From positions 1 to 39,011 of the forward strand of contig FTLJ01000770.1 of assembly GCA_900155495.1 (NCBI GenBank): a stretch of 39,011 nucleotides of DNA. Reading direction: 5' to 3'. Below the pieces are notes generated by a model. That model was given only the letters and a program-made list of their open reading frames with translations, ran no database searches and was not told where the DNA came from. The DNA comes from Porogramme epimiltina. Taxonomy: Eukaryota > Basidiomycota > Agaricomycetes > Polyporales > Polyporaceae. Both the position numbers and the translations under genes were made by a program. Positions 20,255-30,968 of this stretch are shown here, piece after piece (the first letter of the stretch is position 1; every line of letters begins with the position of its first letter).

Positions 20255-23226
20255 ATGCTCTCCTCCATATCCTCCTTTCTCCCTTCCGCGCTCCAGATCG
20301 GCAGCGAAAAGTCCCCGCCGCCGTCCCAGCAGCCGGGCACTCTCTCAGAGTCCCCCACAAAGGCCGACGAAGAAGACATGGCCGTAGACGAACATGGTGT
20401 CAAGAAGAAGAAGGAGAGGACAAACGAGGTGCGTCAATTCTCTCTCGTGAAATCTTCTTCCCAGAACCTTGCGCCCCTCTTGGGCATTGCTCTCGAACTT
20501 TCTGCTGGCAGAGACTCTTCACCCACTCCGTGACATGGCTGCAACTGCGCAGGGTGGCTGCTTGTAGCGCGTACCCTCTGCCCACCCCCAGAACACTCCT
20601 CATGCGCTGGACACTCCCCTTTCGTCTTCGTACGCTCCGCGAAGCATTCGGCTCGTGTTATTTGTGCCCATGTACCGCGACGTCGCGGCACGATCTCCAC
20701 CACGACCGTAGCTTGCTCAGACGAGCTTCCACATCGACCCTGTGGCACGGGTGTGCGACGGGACGGATAGGCCTCCTAGCATTCCCGAAAGCTCTGCAGT
20801 CGTTGTGCTCCCGCACCGCTATCCCCCTCATCCCCCTTCACACTGCCTGCAACACATACCCGCCCAGATCAGCGCCCACCAAAGCACTTGCCACCGTCGG
20901 GTTAGCCGTGGTGGTACATCGCTCCCGTGACGCCGTTGAAGCTTGGGTGGCAGATCGCATCTGCTGTATTTCTCTGGGCACCCATTGCGCGCCGCCGCCT
21001 GTCGCAGATAGCTCTTTGTCCCACATGGGACGGAGTGCCATCATCTGCATATGCCTCTATGCCATTGGTCTTGCCCGGTCGTCTCTTCATACCGATCTTC
21101 GTCGGTGTGGGGAAACGCTGGGATTGTACCCGTCGCATGTTTTAACTCTATCTCTTATTCTCGCTTCTACGCCGCATTATCTGCGATGCTAACAATTCAT
21201 CTAGTCGTTCATCGTTGTTCGACCACCGCCATCTAAAACGAACCATCCTCTGAATCTTCAAGTCCAGTTGGTCCCACCAAGTAACAGGGACTTTAACCGC
21301 TCCTCTACAGGGGGCCGTTCACGGGATTCCTCCGTCGGTCCGGATGCAGACGACGGAGTCTCCGACATGCAGCTCACGCGGACAAGCTCGAATCGCTCAG
21401 ACGTCTCCATGTATTCGTCATATTCCTCCGCGTCCTTCTCATCAGTGGCATCCACTTCTACGGCATCCTCCGGCCGCCGCATGATCATTCCGCTCTACAA
21501 TCTTCAAGCCCACAGCGTCCTCACCAACGTCATCCTCGACGCGGGCACTGACGCGAAGGTGGCCAAGTTTCAGAGGCGTGGGCTCGAAATCATCGGTCTC
21601 GCCGTCCTTGAACCGGTAGAAGTCTGGGGCGAAGGTGGCACGCCGACGGTTCTCCCGGGCTACTCGCCGAACATGGCATCCACTTCCCTCCCGGACGAAA
21701 GGTCACCTCGTGCCAGCGCCGACTACTCACATGGCGCTCACACGCCCACGTCCTCCGCACTCTCACTCACCTCTGACGACATCACACACACACCCGCACC
21801 CACCACCCCGGCCGTCCCGACGACGCCCGCGACGCCATCAACGCCCAAGAACACGCCCGGCACGAAGAAGTTCTTCGGCAAGCTCTTCAAACGACGCCCG
21901 GAGTCCCCGAACCATTCACCCAGCTTCCCCACCTCCCCGCTTCCTCCAATCACCGCCCAGCCACCTTCTCCCGCCCAGGCCACCACCCCCATCCCTCCAA
22001 ACGACCAGCGCCCATCGCGCCGCTCCTCGCTCATGCTCGCCGCGGGCGCCTCCTTGGGTATCCCGGGCCACTCCCCAGCGCCGTCAGGGTCGGACCCCCC
22101 ACCCTCCGCAGGGTTCCGCGACAGCTCCGTGCTGCAGCCGCCCGTGCTTGGCATCCAGCCCTCCCTGAGCTCGATGACGTACCCCCCACGCGGGCGCCCG
22201 ACCAAGTACGTGTGGGTCGTTCGGAAGTGGCTCAAGGGCTCGCCCGAGTCGCTCCTGAGCGGGATGAAGGACAAGTTCCAGGCGCGCGGCGGCCCGCACC
22301 CCACGGCGACCGAGGGCCTCGTCGAGGTCCGCTTCGAGTGGGCGCGCGGGAAGCACAAGCGCCGGCGCGAGGGCACGACCGACGAGGGCCGCTCGAAGCG
22401 CCACAGCCTCGCGACGTCCTCGGCTGCGCAGTCGACGTCGTCGCTGCACCAGCCCCCCGCCGCGCTCGTCGGGGACGTGCCGACGCCGACGGCGCGGCGC
22501 CAGCAGAAGCGCGCGTCGGTGCACGAGGCGACGCGCGGGCGGCCGTCGGTCGACTCGCGCCGCTCGGGCTCGCCGCCCGCGGGGCGCACGTCTGCGGAGG
22601 ACGAGGAGCACGGCGGGGGCGCGGCGAAGGCGAGCCCGCCGACGACGGCCGAGGACGACGGGGACGAGAGCGACCCGGAGGACTCGGAGACGCCGTGGAC
22701 GTGCACGCTCGTCGTGCGGCGGCTCGCTGCGGGGGGCTCGCGGCTGAGCGCGGCGGCGAGCGCCAGTGGGGCAGGCGGGACGGGGGGTGCAGTCAGGGTG
22801 AAGGTCGCGGGCGTGGTGCCGACGCCGCACCACCCGAAGGTCGTCGCGCTCCTCAAGGTGCCGTTCCCGCTGCCGGACGTGGAGGTCGAGCGCGTGCACG
22901 TGCGCAAGCGCGTCATCACGCCCGCGGGTGTCGCGCGCCCCGCGGCGGCGGGCGGCGAGGAGGTGCGCCCGGGCACGGCGAACGGCGGCGGTGGTGCGCC
23001 GGGGACCGCAGGCGGGAAGTCGGCGAAGGGTTTCTTTGGGGGGAGCGTGAAGGAGAACGGGGGCGGGGCGCATGGGCATGGGCACGCGGCGGAGGGGTTG
23101 GTCCTCACCGCGGAGGAGATCAAGGACGTGGTGTCGAGCACGGCGCTGTGGCTCGTCGTCCGCGAGGGCTTTGGCGGCGTCGGGCGCGTGAGCCGGAAGG
23201 GCGACGGGGGGTGGCGGATCCGGTGA
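20255..23226 (+). CDS. Large conserved-looking protein of unknown function
   Basis: Two exons (20255-20428, 21205-23226) join in phase 0 to 731 aa. Exon 1 ends KKKKERTNE and exon 2 starts SFIVVRPPPSKTNHPLNLQ, a natural continuation. Ordered blocks are separated by Ser/Pro/Thr-rich disordered stretches: PLYNLQAHSVLTNVILDAG at about 154-172, followed by FQRRGLEIIGLAVLEPVEVW; KYVWVVRKWLKG near 392; VRFEWARGKHKRRR near 433; WTCTLVVRR near 556; VVPTPHHPKVVALLKVPFPL near 595; and STALWLVVREGFGGVG near the end. I do not recognise the family. The second half is so GC-rich that frames of over 500 codons are open antisense and in another forward frame; their composition is repetitive Arg/Ala/Gly or Ser/Pro, so they are shadows. 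Probably a soluble regulatory or scaffold protein, but this is a guess. Confidence 0.75.
20429..21204 (+). other. Unusually long (776 nt) first intron
   Basis: The donor is GAG|GTGCGT and the acceptor ATTCATCTAG, with an ideal branch-point sequence GCTAAC about 16 bases upstream. Other introns in the window are mostly 42-75 nt, with one of 228 nt in CHO2. Frames inside it are open but not protein-like. Confidence 0.6.
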
Positions 23227-24210
23227 GCGGTATGTGCTTGCCCGTTCTCGCTGCTATTGCCGTCCTTGTCCACCCGGCGGCGCCAGGCCGCCTTGCTTCC
23301 ATGCTTTCATCCTTCCTCCTTGCTTATGCGCGCCCACGAAGCCTTGCGGTTGCTCTAATGCCCCACATGATGCAGTGCTTCATTCCTACGTCCGTAGCTG
23401 TCCATGCACGCTCCCAATACCGATATTATATACACTTATTCGTTGACCCTCGTCCACCCTTCCATGCCCTACACCCACCACTATTATCCTCTTCCGCACA
23501 GTGCACGCTTCCCTCCATCCTCTTCTTAGCGACTTCTTCCCCGACACACACGCACGTCCCTCGCACACACACATGCACATATCCCGCACATCACGACCCC
23601 GCTACGCAACACGGCTCCCCTTCTTCTCCCTTGCTCTGCTCGATATTTATTTCTCTCGTAATCGCGTCTCTTGTGGTCACACGCCTTCGTCTTCGTCTTC
23701 GTCACCCCGTCCGTCCCCCCTGGTCCGCGCGCCGTGTATCTAAAGTAGGTATCCTCGGCCCCTCGTCGTCTTGCTGGGAGTTGTGCAGGCAGCTGTAGTC
23801 ACAAATGTATACCGTAGCGCTTGTTCGTGAAGATGTTTCGACCGGTCGTCGGTCTGCTGTCATCTTGGCTGAGTGTGCGCGACGCGCCCGAGGATAGCGA
23901 AAAGTGTGACGCCGAGCTTTCCCGCTCCTGAATGAGACGTTGGGGGGCTTCAGGACGGAAGTCGGTTCGGGGTCCAGATTATTTCCCTTCGCCCCCCCCC
24001 ACTCAATGATGGTTGTCTCTTTCCCCGTGAATAATTCTCCCCAATGGTCATATCCACTTAGCTCAGCCGTCATTCGAGTATCGTAATCCAACCAGTCTTA
24101 TGCGAGTCAAGTCAGCACTTCGACTAAATATCGTTATTCAGGATAGTCGCACCATCGGGTTTCAAACTAGACTCTAGCGTCCGTCGTTGCCCGTCGTCCC
24201 GTATTTCCCC
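23227..24210. other. Intergenic between the unknown protein and copy B
   Basis: About 980 bases separating two convergent stop codons. The first half is pyrimidine-rich on the plus strand and includes CA and CTTCGT simple repeats. A minus frame at 24091-23702 starts with a somewhat protein-like stretch (GYDHWGELFTGKETTIIEWG) but has no partner exon. No gene is called. Confidence 0.4.
23685..23702. repeat. (CTTCGT)3 hexamer repeat
   Basis: Three exact hexamers in a pyrimidine-rich 3' region. Ordinary simple sequence. Confidence 0.75.
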
Positions 24211-25973
24211 TCACCCATCAGATTCAAGGTCCACGCCCAGCCTCTCCAACGCCGTGCGAAAGACAGCCTGTTCGGCCCTCATCCTAGCCAGCTGCGCCTC
24301 TAGCTCGCCTATCCGATTTTGTGCGACCGCCAGTGCACTTGTATTAGACGAAGTCCCTTTGCGCCTTGCGGCGAGCCGCGGGCGGGTTGAAGCGAGGCTA
24401 ACGGCGGTCCGTCTACCAGATACAGACTTCAGGGAGGGGGATTTAGTACATTATCAAGGGGGGGCGGAAAAGAGATAGGCCTCACCCTGGGCTGAGAGGG
24501 CGCCACCCTGGAGGACTGGTGAAGTGAAGCGTCACTTGGCGCAGGAGAGCCGCGGGGGGCGGAGTGGCATGGCGAAGCCGGCCGAGAAGTTGAGTCACAA
24601 GTGACGTTGTCGGATGCTAGAGACTCTGGATCGCTATCCACATCTTCAGGGTCAGTTTGACCACGTTTCTATTGGGGAGGTAACAACCCGAGTCAATTAT
24701 ACTGTAATCAATACATCTGCTTAGGAGAGGTCTTACTGTTACTTTCGAGACTCGACCGCGTTTACGCCTCGCCGAGACAGGAATCCCGATATCCTCGTCG
24801 TCGAGGACAATCCTCGGTCGAGGAGGCGCCACCGGGAATTCACTGCATTCGGGAGCTGGGTCGTCTCCCCAATCGCGCGGATCTGACCACTTCGTGCATT
24901 TGGACACCTTGTCGCGCCATTCCACGAACCATGTCGGCACGTCCTCGCTTTCCAGGTTGGACCACTTCCGGGAGACGAAGATGGGCGTGCTGTAAATGTC
25001 GGGGTTGCAGGCAGTGCGAAGCCAACGCCACGTTCGATACGCGACAAGAATGGACGGGTTGGTCTTGAGTGAGCCTCCGACTGCTGAAGCGGAGCACCCT
25101 GTTCGTCTTCTTGCACACCTGAAACAGCACGACGAACGCAAAGGAAATTGCAGGCACTCTAGATCGTTGGCAGCGCAGGGGCTGCACCTGTGAGCCTTTT
25201 CCCCGGCAGCGTCAACCCAAGTGTTATAGATATCTCGTCCGAATTACACACATACCTCTGGGACGCTATACCATTTCCATTCGACAAGCTCTTCTGGTGG
25301 AAACCCTTTCTCTGGAGGCACATATGTACGCGACTTTTTCGATGGACCAGGCTCATTGGGAAGAGGAGAAGAAGCCTCTGCACGCTTCCTCGTGGAAGAT
25401 GACGGCGTGCAAGAACCCGTTGTTCCCCGAGATGAACGGTCATCTGCAGGTCCAGAGTTTGGCGAACCGCAGAATCTTTGAGATAAGAACTGTGAGGAAC
25501 ATACCTAGGCCCGTGTGCCTCCCCACTACTCTGCCGCTTCTCTGGTCTTCGGTGCCTTTGCCCTGTTCCTTTTGAGCACGAGGCCTGGTGTATATCACAA
25601 CTTCTACCCTGTTTCGGAAGACACGTGCGCTCTTGGACGAACGCGAGGTGGGGATGTATGGACTGGAGTGTTGTCCTCTCGTACTCCTTGAAGACCGTCT
25701 GGGGCTATTTTGAGATTGCTGCGGGGGTTCTCCAGAAGTGCTGGAAGTGGCTGAGGAGGCATCTGCTGCTGATGTGACCTGGGAGGCTTGTGAGCACGCT
25801 GGGGTGCCTGATACAGCCTCGGTTTGTGGATTGAGGTCGGTGGTCAGCTCTATTGTGGAATGAATACGTGAGGATATCCGAAGGTAGCCGTCCAAACTTT
25901 CAAGCTCACCTGTAACCTCCCACCACGGCCGAGTACCAATAAGGGCGTTGTCTATCTCCATGGAGCTCGACAT
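24211..25973 (-). CDS. Zn2Cys6-like cluster protein, lineage-specific family, copy B
   Basis: Six minus-strand exons (25973-25910, 25849-25505, 25443-25256, 25195-24737, 24668-24486, 24426-24211) join in phase to 484 aa. Exon 1 encodes MSSSMEIDNALIGTRPWW. Exon 2 starts with the same ELT as copy A after a phase-1 intron and later has RRSSRSTRGQHSS, shared with copy C. Exon 3 ends YVPPEKGFPPEELVEWKWY. Exon 4 carries cysteines at about 203, 206, 213, 223, 226 and 233 (CX2CX6CX9CX2CX6C), then AYRTWRWLRTACNPDIY, VSRKW and DVPTWFVEWRDKV. The C-terminal helix RIGELEAQLARMRAEQAVF is a predicted coiled coil. Compared with A and C it has one extra intron before that helix. The start lies 524 bases from the divergent CHO2 start. 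Function inferred only from cysteine spacing. Confidence 0.8.
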
Positions 25974-26496
25974 ACTCAGGGTCAGAAGGGGAAAGATGAA
26001 GAAAGAAGCGAGACGACAAGACTAGGGAGACCGTAGGAGAGCACTTGCCGACCCTCGCCCGACTCAGGGCGCACCAGTCGTGGAAACTGAGCCGCACGGC
26101 GATCAACTTGGGATGGTAATTTCCCTATTGACCAGTGCGTTTAGACAATTGTCCACGCTCTGACACCAGCTATACCGTCGGTCCTCTCTGTAAGGTGTAC
26201 CACATATAGGGCAGCATAGGCAAAGGAATTGATATAGCGGAGGTTACCCAAGACCCGAAGATTCGGAGTTGGGACGGAGCCGGAGAGACGCGTCGGTGGC
26301 TGTAAACGGCTCGAGGCGGGGCGCCCGATCATCTTTTTGGGAGACGCCTGGCTCGGATGCGCCAGCTTGGGGCTTGATCGCACTGGCGAGGGGCGAATAA
26401 ACACGTGTCAGTTCCGCGTCCCCAGCGTGTTCACGGCGGCCTGCGAGGGGTTTACGTCTTTGTACGACTTGCCTTCGTCCGTTCACCACGTCCGCG
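25974..26496. promoter_or_regulatory. Shared divergent promoter region of copy B and CHO2
   Basis: The 523 bases between two outward-facing start codons probably contain both promoters. No clear TATA element or inositol/choline-response-like site was identified by eye. Confidence 0.4.
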
Positions 26497-29400
26497 ATGT
26501 CCCCCGCCGCTCCCTCAACGGAGCCCCAGGCCGCCCTCCGACAGCGGCGCAGTGCGCAGAGAACGCCCTCGGACGAGACGATCACAAGCGAAGCAGGGGA
26601 GGGAGATGCTCCGAAGCGCGATGAGGTCGTGTGGGGGAAAACGCCAGGTGGCGAAGGTACGTGGCGATTGCTTTATTCCATTCAGCTCCCACCCTGCGCA
26701 TCTCGCTGGCACATTTCTCTCCCCCGCGTCGGATTTCAGCCACATCCGGATGCCCCTCGGTAGCTGCGAATGCCAGCATGCATGGACTGCTTACGCGTGA
26801 TGGGCGCCGAGGAGCTGTGATCATCGCGGGTGGTCGTTTGTCCGCCACTTCCCAAGCTGACCACATTCTATATTCCACCTACAGTCTTCCGTGTACCCAC
26901 CACGCACGACGTCTTGACCCTGTTCCACCCGGGCTACCCCAAGTCCCACATCGATCTCTTCAATTTGGCTCTGCTCGGAACGCAGCTCATCCTGTTCTTC
27001 ACATTATCGCGGACCGCGTCTCGCATATTCTTCCTGCTGTACTTTGCGTTCTGGCGCGCGGCGTACGATGTCGGTCTCGGATGGGTTCTCACGAAGCAGA
27101 GCAAGCGTAAATGGATCGTCAGAGAGGTGCAGCGTCTCGGCTGGCTCGATGAGAAGCGCCGCCCCGAGATGAGACAGTGGATCAAGCACCAACTCGCCGG
27201 AAAGATGGGCAAGGACTATTCTTTCGATGTTCGTGTGCCGCTTTTTCATGTCACACGACTTCAATTAAAGCTTACCCACGCCTATGATTAGGAATTGCCT
27301 TTAGAGTATAACACATGGCTACTGTTCCGTCAGCTCGTGGACATCATTCTTCTTAAGTGCGTCGTGCGCACCCTTGCTGTAGCACCTCAAACTGACATTT
27401 TGGCAGCGATTTCCTGGCGTACTGCATGTTTGCCTTCTCGTGCTTCCGGGTTCCCGAAGGGCTTTCAGGCACGCTCCACATTATGAGGCACGTATGGTTT
27501 AGCTTCTCCCGTCGCGGAGCGATCAAAGTTTAATACCTTATTCAGGTGGATCGGCGGGCTTGCCCTCATCGCATTCAACCTCTGGGTCAAGACGGAGGCA
27601 CACGACGTCGTCAAGGACTACGGATGGTACTGGGGCGACGTCTTCTTCCAGCGCGGCGCCCTCGTCTTCGACGGCGTGTTCGAACTCGCCCCGCACCCTA
27701 TGTACTCCGTCGGTGAGCATCTCGCGATCGTCACCTCGAGCTGAGCCGCGGTTTTCTGATCAGCTATTTCAGGGTACGCCGGCTACTACGGGCTGTCGCT
27801 TATCGTCGGGAGCTACGCGCTGCTCTTTGTCAGTCTCGCTGCGCACGCGGCCCAGTTTGGCTTCCTCGTCTTTTTCGAGAATCCCCGTACGTCACTGCTG
27901 TGCTCCGAGGGCCCCCTGTCGCGAATCTCACCAAAGTCTATCGCCAGACATCGAGCGCACGTACGGCCAGCGCAAGCCGCTCGCGGCGCGCTCGCCCGTC
28001 GTCCCGCGGTCCGCGCGCAAGTCGTCGGATGAGGGGTCCGAGACGCATAGCCGCCAGGCCTCCATCTCGTCCACCGCGTCCATGGAGGCGCCTACCCCGT
28101 CTGCCACCGAAGGCGAGACTGCGACGGAGTCGGAAGAGCTCGTCACGGACACCGAGACCGAGACTGAGCTTGACGGCACTCCGCGCGTGCGCCAGCCGAA
28201 GCGGTTCAGCCCCCCTCCCCAGCTCGCACCGAAGGAGAGCGCCCGGTCGAAGAGGCAGACGGTGTCCCAGCACGACCTGTTCCACCGGTACTTCCGCAAG
28301 GACACCCTCCTTCTGCACAACATCGACCTCTTCCGGTACCTCCCTCCCCGTTATGTACCCAAAGTTCCCGTCACTGACCCCTTTCTCCCAGTGCATCGGA
28401 CTTCCAGCTCGTCGTCGTATTCGGCTACGCCGCGGCGTTCACGTTCCTGCCCACGGACACGCTCACCGCGCACTTCCTGCACGCGCTCGCGTGGTGCGCG
28501 TTCGACTACATCGGCCTCGGGCTCGTGCTCCGCGCGCAGTCGCAGGGCAAGTTCCTCGTCCGGCACTACCTGAAGCACTACCACTACCCGCACAACGACC
28601 GCGGCCAGGGCGCGCTGCACGAGGCGTTCCAGAACTGGAAGCAGATTTACAACACGAGCATGTGCATGATGTATGGTGAGTAGTTGGGGTGATAGGAGAT
28701 GGGTGACACCTGTGCTGGTGCTGATGGGTTCCTGTTTGCTCTAGTGTCACTGGCTGGTTTGGCATGGAAGACCTATACTGTCCCACAGCAGTGGACGGTT
28801 GGTGATGAGCTCCTGCGACACACTCTCGGTGTTGTAAGTACTCTCTTGACGTTTTATGGGCCGGATAATGACTGTATCTTCAGCTTATGATCGGTCTCCA
28901 CGTTTGGGCCAGTCTTGAGAGCTACGAGGTGCTGGGTGTCTTCGGTAGGTTCCTCGACCATTCTTGAATATGAGCTATTCACGAGTCTCTTGACAGGCTG
29001 GTTCTTTGGCGACTTCTTCGTTGAGGACTTCCCCTCGAACCTCGAGTACACTGGTATCTACCGGTGAGTAGACGTCATCTTCGTGCTTAGGCCGTTCTGA
29101 CGAGGACATTGGCAGCTACCTGAACAACCCTGAGCTCATCAGCGGTGCCACGTTCTTCGGCCTCGCACTCATCAGTGGAAGCAAGTTGATATTTGCCATC
29201 GCCGTCTTCCGTCATCTTTCCGAGTGGTGGTTCCTCGCCCAGGTTGAGAAGTAAGTTCTGACTATGCCGTTCGCGTGAGCGATGTGCTGAGAGATGCTAG
29301 CCCGCACATGCAGAAGCTATACGGCGATTCTATTCGCAGTGATGCTGGCTTCGTCAAGGTCATCAAGAAGGTCGCACAGAAGAACGCGAAGTTGCTCGAG

Positions 29401-30506
29401 TCTCGCGCTGGCAAACATGGGCCTGAGATTCGCCGTGTCGCTCGCGAAGTCAAGGGCACCTTCGACAAGGTCTACGAGGAAACTGCTGAAGTTGTCGAGG
29501 ACTTCCTCGCGAAGTGTACGTCTTTCTTTGATTGTCCCGAGTTCGCACCTGACCGTTTCCCTATCAGCTCGCCCGAAGATTACGGAAGTCGTTCAGGACA
29601 CGAAGGTCCTTCTCCAACAATCGCGGGAGCGCCTCGTCATCTCTCGCGTCGCGAACGACCTCTCCTCGTACGACACCAATAAGTACCGCATCTCGCTCGT
29701 CCCATCCGCGTCAGGCAGCCTCCGCTTCCACCTCGGCGAGCCCATCCGCGTCCGCTGGCGCGCCCCCCTCCACCACTCGCGCCGGGACTGGATCGGCCTC
29801 TACCGCGTCGGGGCGAACCAGTCCGCGCTCGTCACCCGCACGTCCTCGCTCGGGATGTGGGTCCCCGTGCACGACGACGAGTGGGACGGGGACGTTCCGC
29901 GCCCGCTCCAGCACTCTGCACGCCCTGCCGGTGGTGCGCCAGGCTCCCCCGCCGCGGAGGAGGGCGAAGTCGTGTTCAAGGCGAGTGTGCTCCCCTGGCG
30001 GACGGGTCGTTATGAGGTTCGGTACCACCACGACGGCAAGCACAACGTCATGAGCCTCGACGGGCCGCTCGAGATCATCAGTGAGTACTCCGTTGCATAG
30101 TCGTTGATTGCCAAGCTGATTTGAGCCCCTCCTAGTCGACAAGCCGCGCGAGCTCACGTACGAGAGCGTGCGGGAGAGCCTCATGCACGTCGTACCCTTG
30201 TGCCTCGACAATGACCCCTCGCTCATCCCGCACTCGTGCAAGAGCCAAGAGGCAACCCTTGCCCCCACGGCCGACGCGAGCGTCGAGGCGGACGGCGAGG
30301 GCGAGAGCGAGAGCCCCGTGGCGTCCGAGGACGGCCGCGACCCGGACGACTTCCGGTTCTGGTCCGAGCGGCAGGCGAAGCGCATCTCGCTCGCGATCGA
30401 GCAGGCGTTCGACGTCGAGCTCACGCCCGAGGTCGTCGTCGCGCACGCCAACATCGGCGCGCTCGCGCACAGGATCCTCGTCTCGAAGGAGCTGCTCTCA
30501 GACTGA
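26497..30506 (+). CDS. CHO2: Phosphatidylethanolamine N-methyltransferase
   Basis: Fifteen exons join in phase to 1017 aa: 26497-26656, 26885-27228, 27292-27356, 27407-27487, 27546-27712, 27773-27886, 27948-28335, 28392-28675, 28745-28833, 28884-28944, 28997-29063, 29116-29250, 29301-29515, 29568-30080, 30136-30506. The enzyme transfers the first methyl group from S-adenosylmethionine to phosphatidylethanolamine in the ER. Evidence: [18 protein letters not shown] near the N terminus; [14 protein letters not shown] and [18 protein letters not shown], hallmarks of Cho2-type PEMT domains; a second membrane domain with [13 protein letters not shown] and [20 protein letters not shown]; many hydrophobic helices; and a long cytosolic C-terminal part with a predicted beta-rich domain ([20 protein letters not shown]). 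A Ser/Thr/Glu-rich linker at about 310-420 separates the two membrane domains. Somewhat longer than yeast Cho2. Intron 4 has a GC donor. Confidence 0.95.
27488..27545 (+). other. GC-AG intron in CHO2
   Basis: The donor is ATGAG|GCACGT and the acceptor TTATTCAG. Only this GC donor gives the phase-2 join to G-TGG-ATC-GGC (RWIGG). The GT five bases further downstream breaks the frame. Confidence 0.7.
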
Positions 30507-30968
30507 GCGGCGCCGCGGCCGCCCGTCGCGCAAAATGTCAGGTGCCCGCTCACGCCGGCGCACCGTTCACTTTTCTACGAATACGAACCATGGATTTAGG
30601 TTTCACGATTTACGACCCTATCTGGGAGAACGGCGCTGGTGCGTTAGAGGTTGGGGTTCCCTTTCGGAGGACCTGCTCCTATCATACACATTACCATTAT
30701 CATCCATACCCGGGCCGAGCGCCCTAGACGTGTATCATAATATCATCGTCAAAAGGGCGATACATTGTTCCGGATCGTGCTTGAACCTGGGCTCTCAGTG
30801 CAAAGCTCGTTCGTGCGAGGTATGATTACTCCCAAACTCATCCAGAAGGTGGGGGCCTGGGAAAAACCGGCGAACCTTGTACGCGTAACTGTCCAGGTCA
30901 GCCTCCACAAAAGTAGTGTAGGCTGACTGGGCTCTCAGACATCCCTCCTCTTGCCAGCCCACTTTCCA
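30507..30968. other. Intergenic between CHO2 and copy C
   Basis: About 460 bases containing the CHO2 3' UTR and the copy C promoter. No gene or clear promoter element seen. Confidence 0.45.

Noticed and set aside
21738..23798. Very long overlapping frames (511 and 333 aa on minus, 528 aa in another plus frame) over the unknown protein gene
   Set aside because: The region is extremely GC-rich, so stops are rare in all frames. The alternatives are monotonous Arg/Ala/Gly or Ser/Pro sequence without blocks, while the chosen frame has ordered hydrophobic blocks and joins exon 1 in phase.
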